The notes beneath the pieces were generated by a model that was given only the letters and a program-made list of their open reading frames with translations, was not told the origin of the DNA and ran no database searches. A stretch of 35,605 nt of DNA, from the NCBI GenBank assembly GCA_015680685.1, contig MNCI01010150.1:1-35605 (forward strand). The letters run 5' to 3'. Source of the stretch: Gnetum montanum (lineage: Eukaryota; Streptophyta; Gnetopsida; Gnetales; Gnetaceae). Shown piece by piece: positions 20,691 to 31,519 of this stretch. A program made the position numbers and the translations under genes. The first letter of the stretch is position 1. Each line of letters begins with the position of its first letter.

Positions 20691-22905
20691 AACATGGATG
20701 AGGAAGATGGGAAGGCTAGATCAGATGAGTAGGAGGAGGAAGAGGATGAGTTTGATGTGGATCCTAAACATGAGAACCTTAAAAGAGGGCTCTTTCAACA
20801 ATCAACCCCCAAGGCCATAGTGCTTGCCTCCATCCCCTTCGCCTCTTCTATGGGATAGATGAATGCATCAATAATCAACACCTTCCTACCCTACCATGTT
20901 TGGATCCACACCCATCATCATGGCATACTAGACACAATTAGTCTTGTAGTCCACAACCTTTCATTTCTCTATGTCTTTTTCCACATTGCTTTGATTTGTG
21001 CAACCATCATTGATGGTTGTGATCACCACTAACCCTCTTATCACCTATATGGGATCCATTGTGGGACCTCAAGTAACCTAGGGGTCACATACCCCTTTTG
21101 TCCTGTTTGTGCACTAGATACCGATGCAAACATCTTTTTCTTTGTTTAGCCCACCTACCACCATGATGACCCAAACTCTCCCCTTAGTATGACAATTGAT
21201 AGCATGGCCACAGGCCTTCCAACATACATTGCAACCTTTCATGTAGATCCCATAATTGATGGGGGCACCTTAGGGCCTAGATCAAGCCTTCCAAATGATC
21301 CAAGACCTAACTAAAGAGCTAAAGAGGATTAAGGTCTCTACATGCTAGATCATAAAAATCATGGACTTCTATTAGGAAGATCCCATTAGTCTTGCAATCC
21401 CACAAATAACTCTTCCCCTAGGTGTTTCCATACATAGTTCACCAAGTACAATAGTGAAGGTGGTGCCATCTTTCATCTCATAACCTTCCACTCCAAGTGC
21501 TTGATACTGCAAGATTGGCCACACACTATAATGAGAATATTTCCTATGTCTCTTACGGGAAAGGCCCTTGACTAGTACTATTCCCTATCGAGAGGATCTA
21601 TATCCTTATTAGAAGACTTGATTTTGTAATTTATTAATTGCTTTAAGTATAACTTGAAGCTTGATACCATCCTTGATTAGCTAATGAAGGTCAACCAAGG
21701 ATTCCTCAAACTAGTGCAAAAGTTCATCCAATAATGGAACTCTTTTTTCAATTAGATACTAGAACCAATAGCTGAAATACACCTTTAAAATATTTTCGAG
21801 AGGGTAGTTAATGATTTTATCAAGTTGAAATTGACTACCTTGATCCACGATCACCAAGTAAAGCCTTTTCCTAGAGTAGAAACATAGAGGATGCTACGAA
21901 GGTTACCCATGATCCTACCTACATGGCATACAAAAACTAGCATGTGTAAAAGAACAAGGAGAGGGAAAGGAAAAAAAACGTGGCAGTGCTAACTATAGCC
22001 AAAGAGAGTAAGATAACCAATTAGGGGTCAAGAACCAACCAACCCAAGGTCCTTGCCAACAACCATAATAACCAATCATCATCATTTAGAGCTTTCGTAT
22101 CAACTACTTCGAGGCCCAACTTTTAGTGAAAAGATTGAACCAAATACACTAGGTTACTTTTAAAACCATCTAAACTTTTGGACCAAATATTGAAGAGTGG
22201 AAGAATATAATAGAAGTAGATGATCGAAAATACCTGAAAGAGGCATGAGAGGCTATGTGAGATAGCCAAAGATCCCACTCGAGCAACCAAGGATGACCCT
22301 CAAATGCCTAAGTATTTAAAGCTCAATAAATTTTGCCACTATCATCAATTTCCAGGTCATGACACCAATTTTTTCCTTCCATTGAACGATGAAATGCAAA
22401 TCATGATAGATAGGGCTAAGATGGTACTTGACGCTTCTAACCCGATTTAGCCTCAAAACCAATCGATGCATGTGTATAAAGACTTGTTAAACAACAATAA
22501 CAGCCCATACACTATAGTAACATTTAACATTAACCAAGATCCAAGGCCTATGAGGGAATTGTGATTCAAGTACCTCCTTGTGACGAATAGGGTCCTTCAA
22601 CTTCTACTAGTTCAAGGGCCAGGGTACCATCACCAACACTCCCTAAGAAGCCTTCGATCATTAGGGTACCTACCCCTCTCACTACAATTGAGTCCATCCT
22701 TGAAAAAAAAAAACAACAATCCCCTATGTTGGCTAATGTAATGGCCTCTTCCTCCCAAGAAATCAAAGACAACCAAAAGACCCCAAACAAGCAAAGGAAG
22801 AAGCTTGCACAAAAGCCCAACAACAAAAATGACAAGTAAGCTAAGGCATGGAAGGAAGTAGGCCTACCAAAATCCACTACCATATCATTTATACCCATGA
22901 ACTCT
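20691..22905 (+). pseudogene. gag of gypsy element C, broken
   Basis: It starts MDEEDGKARSDE with an acidic run (EEEEDEFDVD). A Pro/His/Thr-rich region follows, then the capsid-like core: MRIFPMSLTGKALD (about 21535-21575), a YNLKLDTIL block (about 21645), and NVAVLTIAKESK (about 21985). The end carries a KFCHYHQFPGHDTNFF block (about 22328-22375), the CxxHx4GHxTxxC-type knuckle of Tat/Retand-like gags, with Phe where the last Cys belongs. The Lys/Gln-rich stretch 22735-22990 is the linker to protease. Stops and frame shifts are spread throughout. The family differs from elements 1, 3 and B. Confidence 0.75.
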
Positions 22906-23400
22906 TCAACCTAGGATGCTTCAACAAGTAAGCTACTGGAGGACCCTAAGCCCCAAGGGAAAGGAAAAGAGGAGAAGCCACAACAACAATAGCCAAAACA
23001 TGAAGTATGCATTTTGGAGCCATAGAGGTAGTGAAATACAATAGGGGTTACAAGCCCATGGCCAAGAATAAAAACTTCCTAAATGTAATGGAACAAGTCA
23101 AATAATCACTAAAATCAAAAAATACAACTCTCAGCCTATATGACATAGTCATGACTTCTTTTGTGCACCGTGAAGCACTAGTTAAGATGTTAACTTCCAT
23201 CATTGTTATTGAGGACATTTCTACAAACAAAGAATCTATCCATGAAATGATCATGCCTTCTTCACCTAGGGAAACAAAGGCAACATTACTTGTGTTTCAC
23301 AACAGTGAAATCAAAACTAGTCCCCAAAGTAGTGAAGCAACCAAGGCTTCTCTTTTCATAGCAATTCGAGTAGGACAATACAATGGTGCATAGATTGCAT

Positions 23401-23823
23401 ATAGACGACAAGGGCACAATGAATGTCATTCCTTATAGCATAGTTGAACATTTAGAATTGACATAATATATACAACATACATCAACATTAGATTTCAAAT
23501 TCTTTAATGGATCATGGGTTATTGTTAAAGGGTCTATCTCCTTAGACTTTGTGGTAGGGGAGCAATTCCCCACAACTGTGAATTTTGTGGTGGCAGAGGA
23601 AACACCAGGATTCAACCTTATCTTAGAAAGGCTTTGGCTGGCTCAATTACAAGATATATCTTCACCTATCCACTATGAAATTCGCCTACCTTATGAGGGA
23701 GATGAAATTATCATCCATGGTGATAACACGGTTCCCCTAGCGGTTCACAATGTAGAGGTGGAGTATGGGGTTAGAAGTGGAGTTTTAGAAAGAAACTCCC
23801 AATCACAAAGTCAAGCAACCTAA
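23401..23823 (+). pseudogene. Protease region of element C
   Basis: One frame, interrupted by a single TAA at 23464, carries IDDKGTMNVIPYSIVEHL, the active-site D and following strand of plant gypsy retropepsins. Then come GEQFPTTVNFVVAEETPGFN and ILERLWLAQLQDISS, the equivalent of the usual LLGRPWIH block. HYEIRLPYEGDEIIIHGDN closes the domain. It is in the expected order after the element C gag. No RT follows: recognisable sequence ends by about 23985 (weak ERDGKYKL text at about 23908), so the element is truncated. Confidence 0.75.
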
Positions 23824-24300
23824 TGGAGCAGAGAAGGCCAAAAATAACAAGAATGGAGTAGGGGATACCCTATGGGAAGAACTCCCTTTCAACATTGTTA
23901 GTGAAAGAGATGGGAAGTACAAACTTGTGCAAAATAGGTCATATACATTATCTAATCTTTCAAATATTAGGAAGCATATGCACAAGTGATGTATATCACT
24001 CACCCTCCTACTCTATGCACTCATGACCTTGTAACCATACGTACCTATAGCCTATTAGCCTAGTTTACATTTTTCTTGTTTATGCTATTTGGCTTGATTT
24101 ATGATAAACTTTCTTCTATGTATATTCTAGGACTTTATCTTTGTTTTCACTTTCATATATTAAAGCTTTTTCTTTCTTTTTCCTCTTTTAGCATGATATA
24201 AACACAAAAAAATTAATAAAAACTTTAAAACTAGAAAACCCTTAAAAAATTTAAAACTTAAAAGAAAAAAAAATATATTTCCTATTGCAAACAACATAAA
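23824..24300. other. End of element C and AT-rich flank
   Basis: To about 23985 a weak continuation of the element C polyprotein can be read. After that only T-rich and A-rich sequence without a recognised feature. Confidence 0.35.
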
Positions 24301-24510
24301 GGTATGCCATGGCCTAAAACTAGCAAATGAACATAAGGGCCCACCATGGCCTAAAACTGGCAAATGAATGTAAGGGCTTGCCATGACCTAAAACTAGCAA
24401 ATGAACATAGGGCCCACCATGGCCCTAAACTAGCAAGAGCGTATGGTCTGCTAAGGCCTTAAACTAACAAACATTGCATGGCTTGCCATGGCCTAAAAAT
24501 GGCAAGCAAT
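24301..24510. repeat. Minisatellite, six units of 34-37 bp
   Basis: The GGCCTAAAACTAGCAAATGA-type core recurs at 24311, 24348, 24385, 24421, 24455 and 24490 (spacings 37, 37, 36, 34, 35), each preceded by a GCCATG/ACCATG-like block. Units diverge towards the right end, where the last two are the most altered. Confidence 0.9.
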
Positions 24511-25908
24511 TTTTTAACTTATTTTTGTTTACAACCTTATCATTTAACCATCTCAACCTTTTTAGCACATTATAATGTTATAACCAAGATAGCCAACATA
24601 ACCTTAAATGCCATTTATAATGCAAAATTGTAAAGCCATAACACTAGAATGATATAGCCTAAACTGAAACTTAAAAGATATTTAAAACATTTACAACATA
24701 AATAGCCATGGCCACCCTATGTGGTAAAATGTTCAAATAATAAACAATAAGTATAAAACCATCTCCAACCAAAATCTTGGCTAACACTAGCCATTGACAT
24801 CAACAACAATAACATCATGTGATCATTAATAGGAAAAACTAAAAGTGGACAACTAGTGATGCTAAGGGGCATTTGGAGGAAGTGGTGTATCATCTCCACC
24901 CTCGTTGCTGGGGCCACCAATATCGCCTAGTGCTTGAAACATAACAACACAAAACCAATCAGGAATTAATAACAAGCTAATAACTTAAGTAAAATCAAAA
25001 CTACATTAAAACTAAAAAATAAAAATAATCAAATCTACATGTTACATTTCTACCATTTGATGGAGAAGATAATGTTGAGAATTGAATTTGCCCAATTTAA
25101 TTCATTATGAGTGGCTGAAAGAAAGCTAAGTGAAAGCAATGAGCTTCTATTGCCATTGCCATGGTCATGGAAAATGCAAGGCTTGGTGATTCCAATATTT
25201 CTAATGAGATAAAGGTTAACTAGTTTGCTTTTACTCTACAATGTTGAAATGATACATATAAGGATAGAGGTAAAATTATAGACCATTATTCAAGATGGTG
25301 CCACCATTTCTAATATGGCAATGTCATGACCAATATCTTCTACCCCAATCATCTATCAAGACAATAATAAAAGATAGAGTTTATAGATTCCTCAAAGCAA
25401 AAGTTTCCAAAATAAGTCAAGTAAAGAAAGTTTCAAAAAGAAAAAAGAAAAAAAGAGTGGAGTTTATAATACAATAACTTATTAAATTCATTTAAACAAT
25501 TATCAAAATGAAGTTGTCTAGAAATGGGGTTATGTTGAAAACATTAGTTATATCCAATTTCTACATCTAAGTTCATACTGTACTCTTAAGCCTTTAGAAG
25601 ATGTTACAATCGTAGAAAATACAAAATGGTAAAAATAAAATGCTCCTTTTGTCTACAATTATTTTCTGCAACTGTGATCCCTCATATAGAGAAAATAAAT
25701 TGCAGAAGTTTTATTACTTTTCATTTTCAAGAAAAGACAAGAGGGATGCAACAGTGACTTTGATTTCATATATCATAGAAAAAGAAACAAACAACGAATT
25801 TGTAGAAAGAGCAAAAAGGAGATTTATTAAAGAAAATTGGAATAAGCTCTCCAAGAACAATAAATAGATAATTAGAATTTACAACTACAGTGATTCAAAC
25901 ATGTTTCC
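24511..25908. other. AT-rich DNA with no recognised gene
   Basis: No domain was seen. A minus-strand reading near 24870-24945 (GGPSNEGGDDTPLPPNAP) is acidic and proline-rich and might be a remnant of a transposase-associated protein, but it is too short to assign. An AAG-rich tract lies at 25420-25455. Confidence 0.35.
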
Positions 25909-26025
25909 CTACAACAAATTTCTATGAAGACTGCCATATTCCTCCAAAGTTTGCAAAATGAGGACCTCAAGGCTATGAAAATACCACCTAGTAGAGTGTT
26001 CGTTAAAAGGATTGAATGCATCCAT
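25909..26025 (-). CDS. Short coding-like frame of unknown identity
   Basis: From ATG at 26025 the frame reads MDAFNPFNEHSTRWYFHS and ends EEYGSLHRNLL (38 residues). It is open for about 20 further codons upstream (FDALKWNREAMDAF). Balanced amino-acid use and an amphipathic LEVLILQTLEEY helix look more protein-like than neighbouring frames. The overlapping upstream minus frame (26043-26270) could be continued by one frame change. I do not recognise the family. Exon remnant, mobile-element fragment or chance are all possible. Confidence 0.2.
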   Translation of the reverse strand: MDAFNPFNEHSTRWYFHSLEVLILQTLEEYGSLHRNLL

Positions 26026-26686
26026 GGCCTCTCGATTCCATTTTAATGCATCAAATTCAATGTGGCAGTCACAATAAATGAATCAGGACATAGGGGTTTC
26101 TGTCTGCTTTCATCAAAAACAATGTCTGCTTTCATCATCCAAAAAAAAAAACAACAAAACCATAAAGAGATGGACCCACAAAACACGATTGCCAGTACTG
26201 CATCTATGAGGGCTTCCAAGTTCAAGCGCGTTGCTCTCACCCTGCACTCACCCTGCACTTGCAGCATCAACCGATTATTATTAGGTCTTAGTGTAATGAA
26301 GTAGAAAGGCCCTCAGAAATATTGAAAGAGGCTAAACATCACATGGAAATGCAAGGAATTCTGCAACTGCAACGGTCTTTACCTTCTACTCATACTTAAT
26401 TTAGACCTGCTCTCTACTAAATTAAACTAGAACAATCATAACGACCAAAAAACGATATCAGAGTAGAACCAGTGCAACAAAGAATTGCAAAATCTCCAAA
26501 AAATTAAAGAAGCGATTGCAGGAATAATTTTTCTCCAGTGCTGCTACTCCAGTGATATTCGTCATGTTTGAAAAATGATGAATGATTTCTATAATCAATG
26601 AATCTCTGCACTAGAATGTTCACGCAGGGTTTTAGCATTCACTGTAATTATTCTTTACTCTCTGATAACATCGATGATGGAGGCAC

Positions 26687-26824
26687 ATGATAGCAGACGA
26701 TGTTACGGTGGCAGCGGCGAAGGATCTGGAAGTGCCTATGGTTGCTCAGAAGTTTGACATCATTAGCATAAAAAACGGAGACAACTCCAATGGCAAAGGA
26801 CTTGGAAACGTCAACAGGTGCTAG
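26687..26824 (+). CDS. Short coding-like frame of unknown identity, locally GC-richer
   Basis: From ATG at 26687 the frame reads MIADDVTVAAAKDLEVPMVA then QKFDIISIKNGD and stops at 26822 (45 residues). After the stop a shifted frame continues open with ASKERATVRMKWRCMWQDGH to about 26930. An in-frame stop lies just before the ATG. GC content and codon use differ from the AT-rich surroundings. The minus strand also has an 82-codon frame here (26648-26896), so strand is uncertain. I assign no family. Confidence 0.22.
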   Translation: MIADDVTVAAAKDLEVPMVAQKFDIISIKNGDNSNGKGLGNVNRC

Positions 26825-27000
26825 CAAAGAAAGGGCAACCGTGAGAATGAAGTGGCGTTGCATGTGGCAAGATGGCCACGGGACGTATACACCCATTCAA
26901 ATGTTCACACATCTTATGCAAAAATGGTATTAAGGCTACACAACCTTAGTAGTGATATTTCTTTAATTTATAAATTTTAAAGCTTTTAAATATGTAAAAA

Positions 27001-28443
27001 GGGGTAGGGGTCATGATTTGAGAAGGAAAGATTTATAAACATTGGATAAATATAATTTTATTTTTTTGGGGAATTGAAGATTTTCAATAATAGCTATAAC
27101 TTCCATAAGAAGTTATAACTATTTCTCCTTGATATTTGTAATTTCTCATAAGATACTTGCCAACCATGGATTAAATTTCTCATAGAAGTTACAACTTCCC
27201 ATGGAGATCATAAATTAATTTTCTAGATATTTGTGGCTTATCTTAATATGTTATGATGGTTGTAACTACCCAAGGCCATTATAAAAAGGTTTGAAGGGTG
27301 GAATTGAAAAAAGTAAGGGAATTTGGAAAAAGACAATTAAAGATAATTTGTAAGATGGCTTACTAAAAACATCAATTTGACTACTTTGTTTCAATCCTAT
27401 GAGTTCATTTCTTTCCATTGTGTTTTAGTTACTTAGCTAATGGTTTAGATAGTATCATGCTTGGCATTCAATTTTGGGATTTTTTTTCCTAGGTTGCTTT
27501 TATAGCTCTCTTTTTGTGCAATATTAGCCTCCTATTAAGATTTGCCATTGAAGAGCTATGTCGTTGAAAAGCCTCAAAAACAATTTAATAGTAGTATCTT
27601 AATGAAATTGCCTATTTTGAGCATAGAAAATTTAGAAAATTTTTTGGTATTTTGAGATGATTGAAATAGCTTCATTATTTTAAAGTGTATTTCTTTGGTA
27701 TTTCAATCCTAAACTTGTCAAATTTTTTGAAGGCTCTATTGAATGCAATCCTTAACAACTATTACCTAGCCAAAATAGAGACTCATACTTTTTTATTTAC
27801 ACAACAATTCTTGGTAATATAATAAGATTGTCTTTTATGAAATTTCTTGTTAAGCTTAAAGGGTTTGGACAATTTGTAGTTAGATTAAATTGGAATAGCT
27901 TTATTGTGAAGTGTTTCCTCATATCAATTTATTTTGTTTAAATAGTTGAGATTCACACAAATATGCTTTCTTTTCTTTATTTTTCTAATTCCATTAAGTC
28001 TTACTCTATTTCTAGTTTTCTTGTGGAACTTTCTCTCTAGGAGAAATTAGAAGTAGATTGGCAAAATTATGCTAAAACATTTTTAGAAAATTTTATTTGT
28101 TACAAGTAAGGTACTATAGGGACTATATAGACTGAGTGATTGGACAAAATTAGAATCTTGGACAAAGTTGCAGTATTTGACAAAGTTAACTGAATCTCTT
28201 TTATGATAGCTAATTATAGTTTTATATACAACCCAACCATTTCAACATTTGCAACAACAAACACATACTCACATTTAGTACATTTCATAACTACTAAGTT
28301 TATTTAGACATATCTAGGCCTTAATGTTGCTAGAGACTAGTAAGCACCTAAACCTTGGTTGAAGAACACCTTTGATCATGTGACTCCCAAAGTCATGAGA
28401 CCGAAAGGCCCCCAATGTTGGTGGTCCCAAATGGTTACCAACA
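27001..28443 (-). mobile_element. 1.45 kb LTR-like repeat D, copy 2, inverted
   Basis: Read on the minus strand from 28443 it starts TGTTGGTAACC and stays collinear with 9367-10820, including GACCACCAAC, the ATATAAAAC TATA-like site, the AT-rich middle and CTAAACCATTAGCTAAG. Similarity fades near 27001. Its conserved TATA points leftward, so it is not the 5' LTR of element B, whose gag lies to the right on the plus strand. Flanks outside TGTTGG are unrelated between copies, which marks a real terminus. No target-site duplication was found. Confidence 0.65.
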
Positions 28444-28869
28444 GTTCTTTTAACACTAGGAGGGAAGAAAATCTTTTACGTAAGGATTAAAGTTTTTTAC
28501 ATAGGAGCAAAAAACATTGTTACCTAAGTTCATTACATTCAAAGAAATTGATAGTCCTAGCACACCAATAATTCTTTTGTTGCTAGGAGAGCTTGAAATA
28601 ATTAGATACTATTTTGGGTTCATGACCAAATAGATTGGTAGTTTAGAAGATTTCAAAGGTTCTAAAAAATTTTATGATTATTAGACTGATTACTTATTAG
28701 AAGAAGAATAGAGAAAGGTTCTTAAGTTTGGAACAAGTAGTGAAGTAAAGACCACAAGGATAAGAAGTTCACCTCTTCTATCTAGTTTATTAGTTTATAA
28801 GAGAAGGTCAAAGAAATATAAAATTTTATCAATCCAAAGGAATTCTAATAGGATGGAAAATCCTTGGCA
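28444..28869 (+). other. Leader region of element B, possible primer site near 28577
   Basis: TTGTTGCTAGGAGAG (28577-28591) could be a decayed GTTGCCGGGGAG portion of a tRNA-Asp-type primer site, with differences that are C-to-T and G-to-A. The LTR itself is not recognisable upstream, where repeat D abuts. Assignment is weak. Confidence 0.25.
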
Positions 28870-30035
28870 AAAAGTTACACAATTAGGATTTCAAAACTAC
28901 AACAATATTCCTAAGGTAGTTTTAAATATTTACCTAAGCCTTTTATTCCTAGAAAAGCTTACTTGGCTGAAGAGTATATTCACATGTTTGAGTTAGTGTA
29001 GCTCATGTAAATGTTTAGCATCAAAATCAAGCTTGTAGGTTGTTTATAGAAAATTTAAAGGATATGGCTCAGATTTGGTATTCCAACTTGCCAAAAAATA
29101 GTATTACAAGTTGGGATGATTTGAAAAGTCTTTTCTTATCTCAATTTGACATTCAATTAGATCAACAACAACTATACTATGGATTAGTACAAGCTAAGGA
29201 AGGAGTTAAAGAGTTAATTAGAGATTTCAACATTAAGTTTCAATGAATTTGTGGGATCTTTTAAAGACAATATAGACCATCAGATGAAATGCTTAGAGAT
29301 GCTTATCTTAAGGTTGTGACTCCAAATATTTCAATTTGGTTGAGAAGAAATCAAAACTTGATAACATTGAATGATTACTTAAGTGAAGTTATACAATTAG
29401 AAAAATGACTAAACTTGAACAATGAAGAGATTATGACAACTCAAAAAAGAGAAGAGAAAATGGTGATTCCTATGTAAGACTTTATTCAACTTAAAGCATC
29501 ACTAGGTTCATCTTGTATTAAAACTAAACAAGAGTTGGAAAGCAAATAATCTGAAAGAGGATAGCTAATGAGGGACTTATCCAACAAAGTAGTGAAACTA
29601 GAAAAAGCTTTGGCAAAAGTCAAGATCAAGGAAGAAAAGAAAGATAAAAAATATAAGCATCAAGATACTAAATTAGTAGAATATGAGGATGAAAATGATC
29701 TTTCTATGCCTAAGTTCCTTGATATTGAATCAAATAATGAGCTATCTAGTGTTCATTATGAAAGCAAATCTTCTAATCATAGATCTAGTGATACTTCTTC
29801 TGTATCAAGTTTTGAAGAGGATATATCATCAAATGAAGAATGTAATAACAATGAAGAAAATGGATATAATCTTCGATCAAAGGAAAGGTTAACTACTTCT
29901 AGGCTTCCAAATGTCATTTATGATCCATCCACTAAGAGAAAGGTTTTTGAACCAAGTAGCAGAGAAAAAAAAATAGAAATAAAGAAGATTAAGCAAAGCA
30001 AAGTACTTAGAATCATTCTTTTAATAAATGGATGA
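28870..30035 (+). pseudogene. gag of gypsy element B, broken
   Basis: The frame 29040-29246 reads FIENLKDMAQIWYSNLP then SITSWDDLKSLFLSQF, the retrotransposon gag core (W-x-x-L, SWxxLxxxFxxxF). It ends in an early TGA, with KFQ* where KFQRI-type text is usual. Frames continue with RPSDEMLRDAYLKVV. A Lys/Glu-rich coiled-coil-like segment (29568-29690) and a Ser/Glu/Asn-rich acidic stretch (29700-29880) lead to NLRSKERL. No intact zinc knuckle was seen. Several stops interrupt it. Confidence 0.8.
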
Positions 30036-30269
30036 AGAAACCAAGCTTCTATGGAGATGGAGAATATGATTTAATTGAAGATATTAAACATGTCAAGGCC
30101 AATATTAGTATATATCAATTGTTACAAATAAGAGATGAACAAAGAAAAGATTTGGAGTTTATTAAAAGTAAAAATAGAGTTCGAGAGTCAGATTTAAGCT
30201 ATGTATATAACATTGATAAGATAACAAAAATTATCTATGATTGTATTTCTAATAAAGAAGCTTAACCTT

Positions 30270-30640
30270 TTCTTTTGACAATGAAGTTAAAGGATAAATA
30301 TCTTCATAACTATCTAGTTGATTTTGGAGCTACCTCTACTATTATACCATTGACTATATGCAAAAAACTTGGTTTGGTACTTGAACAATCTGATAAAAAG
30401 ATTATCTAAGTTGACAAAAGTAGAGTGAAGATTGTGGGTAAGATACCCAATGTTTTATTAGAAATCATTTTTGAACCTCGTATCAAAAGCAGAGTAACTA
30501 TTCAAGTAGTAGATATCCTAAATTTACATAGTCTTTTGTTGAGTAAAAGTTGGAGTAAGGATTTCTTAGGTTACATATCAATAGATTATTCTCATATGTG
30601 GCTACCTTCGAAAAAGAATCTAAATTAAATATACATATAT
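30270..30640 (+). pseudogene. Retropepsin-type protease of element B
   Basis: YLVDFGATSTIIPLTICKKL carries the active-site Asp (30320-30322). The usual Ser after it is Phe, consistent with TCT to TTT. After a TAA near 30408, VKIVGKIPNVLLEI, TIQVVDILNLHSLLLSKSWS and the closing WLPSKKNLN are the expected strands of this plant gypsy protease type. It stands directly between gag and the RNase H-like module. Confidence 0.82.
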
Positions 30641-30774
30641 GGTGAGCCTTTGATGAATGAAAACATCACTTTGAATTGAAAGAATAAATTTTTCAAAACA
30701 AGAGATTTTGATTATAGAATTTGCACACTTAAAGAAATTGATAACTTGGAAAAAGAAGAATCTCAAGATGAGAG

Positions 30775-31260
30775 CAAATGTGAACTATACTTTGATGGTT
30801 CTTGTAACTTGAAAGGTGCAGGAGTTGGAGTAGTTCTAGTAAAATATGATTTCCAAAATATATTAAGGCAATTCATCTATGTTTTCCTTGTATGATTTCC
30901 GAAAGATATTAAGGCAATTCATCTATGTTTTCCTTGTACTAATAACAAGGCCGAATATGAAGCTCTGAGTATTGGAATTAAAACAACATTGGAAAAAGGA
31001 ATCAAGGTAATCATCATAAAGGGAGACTCAAGATTAGTTTTTGAATAGATTAAAGGTAATTATGTAGTAAAAAGTTCATTATTGCGGCCTTATAAATAGT
31101 TTGTCTACAAAATGTTGGATCTATTCCATTACTACCAAATAGAACATATAGGTAAAGAAGATAATTATATAGAAAATGATTTAGCAAAAGTAGCTTCATC
31201 ATTATATGTGAAAAAGATAGAAAGTTATGAAGGTGTAATGATTGAGAAAGAACATCAACC
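30775..31260 (+). pseudogene. RNase H-like module upstream of RT, element B
   Basis: CELYFDGSCNLKGAGVGVVL gives the first catalytic Asp (30794-30796). NNKAEYEALSIGI gives the Glu (30953-30955). IIIKGDSRLV gives the second Asp (31024-31026). A distal NYIENDLAKVAS block (about 31165-31200) is where the last catalytic Asp of the fold sits. This spelling is that of the second, archaeal-like RNase H known from Tat-type plant elements. Here it precedes RT, while a separate, more degenerate RNase H follows RT. A 46-bp tandem duplication (30845-30936) shifts the frame, and TAG replaces an expected Gln at about 31047. The catalytic residues themselves survive. Confidence 0.8.
30845..30936. repeat. 46-bp tandem duplication inside the RNase H-like module
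   Basis: 30845-30890 and 30891-30936 match at 44 of 46 positions. The unit is not a multiple of three, so it breaks the frame between the first Asp and the Glu. Confidence 0.95.
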
Positions 31261-31519
31261 ATTAATACCAGATAACATAAAGCATTTACAAGTATTTGAA
31301 GATGATGATCAATTGCTTAGACTCTTAAGGAATAAAAAAGAATTTGAAAGTCAAATCATACTTGAAACAACATCAAGGTTTAAGACAAATTCTATTTCCA
31401 AAAAGGTGGTGGATTATAAACATGAGTTGAGTAAAAATATACTTATCAGAAAAGATATATAGAATTCAGATGATCAAGCTTTTAAAGTAGTAAATCTTAT
31501 ATCTAGTGTGATATAAAAT

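Noticed and set aside
22566-22898. 110-codon minus-strand frame with a hydrophobic N-terminal part resembling a membrane protein
   Set aside because: It is the complement of the Lys/Gln-rich gag linker of element C, which gives Leu/Phe-rich text when read antisense.
27001-28443. Repeat D copy 2 as the 5' LTR of element B
   Set aside because: Its conserved TATA box and TGTTGG terminus orient it leftwards, and no primer-binding site follows at 28444.
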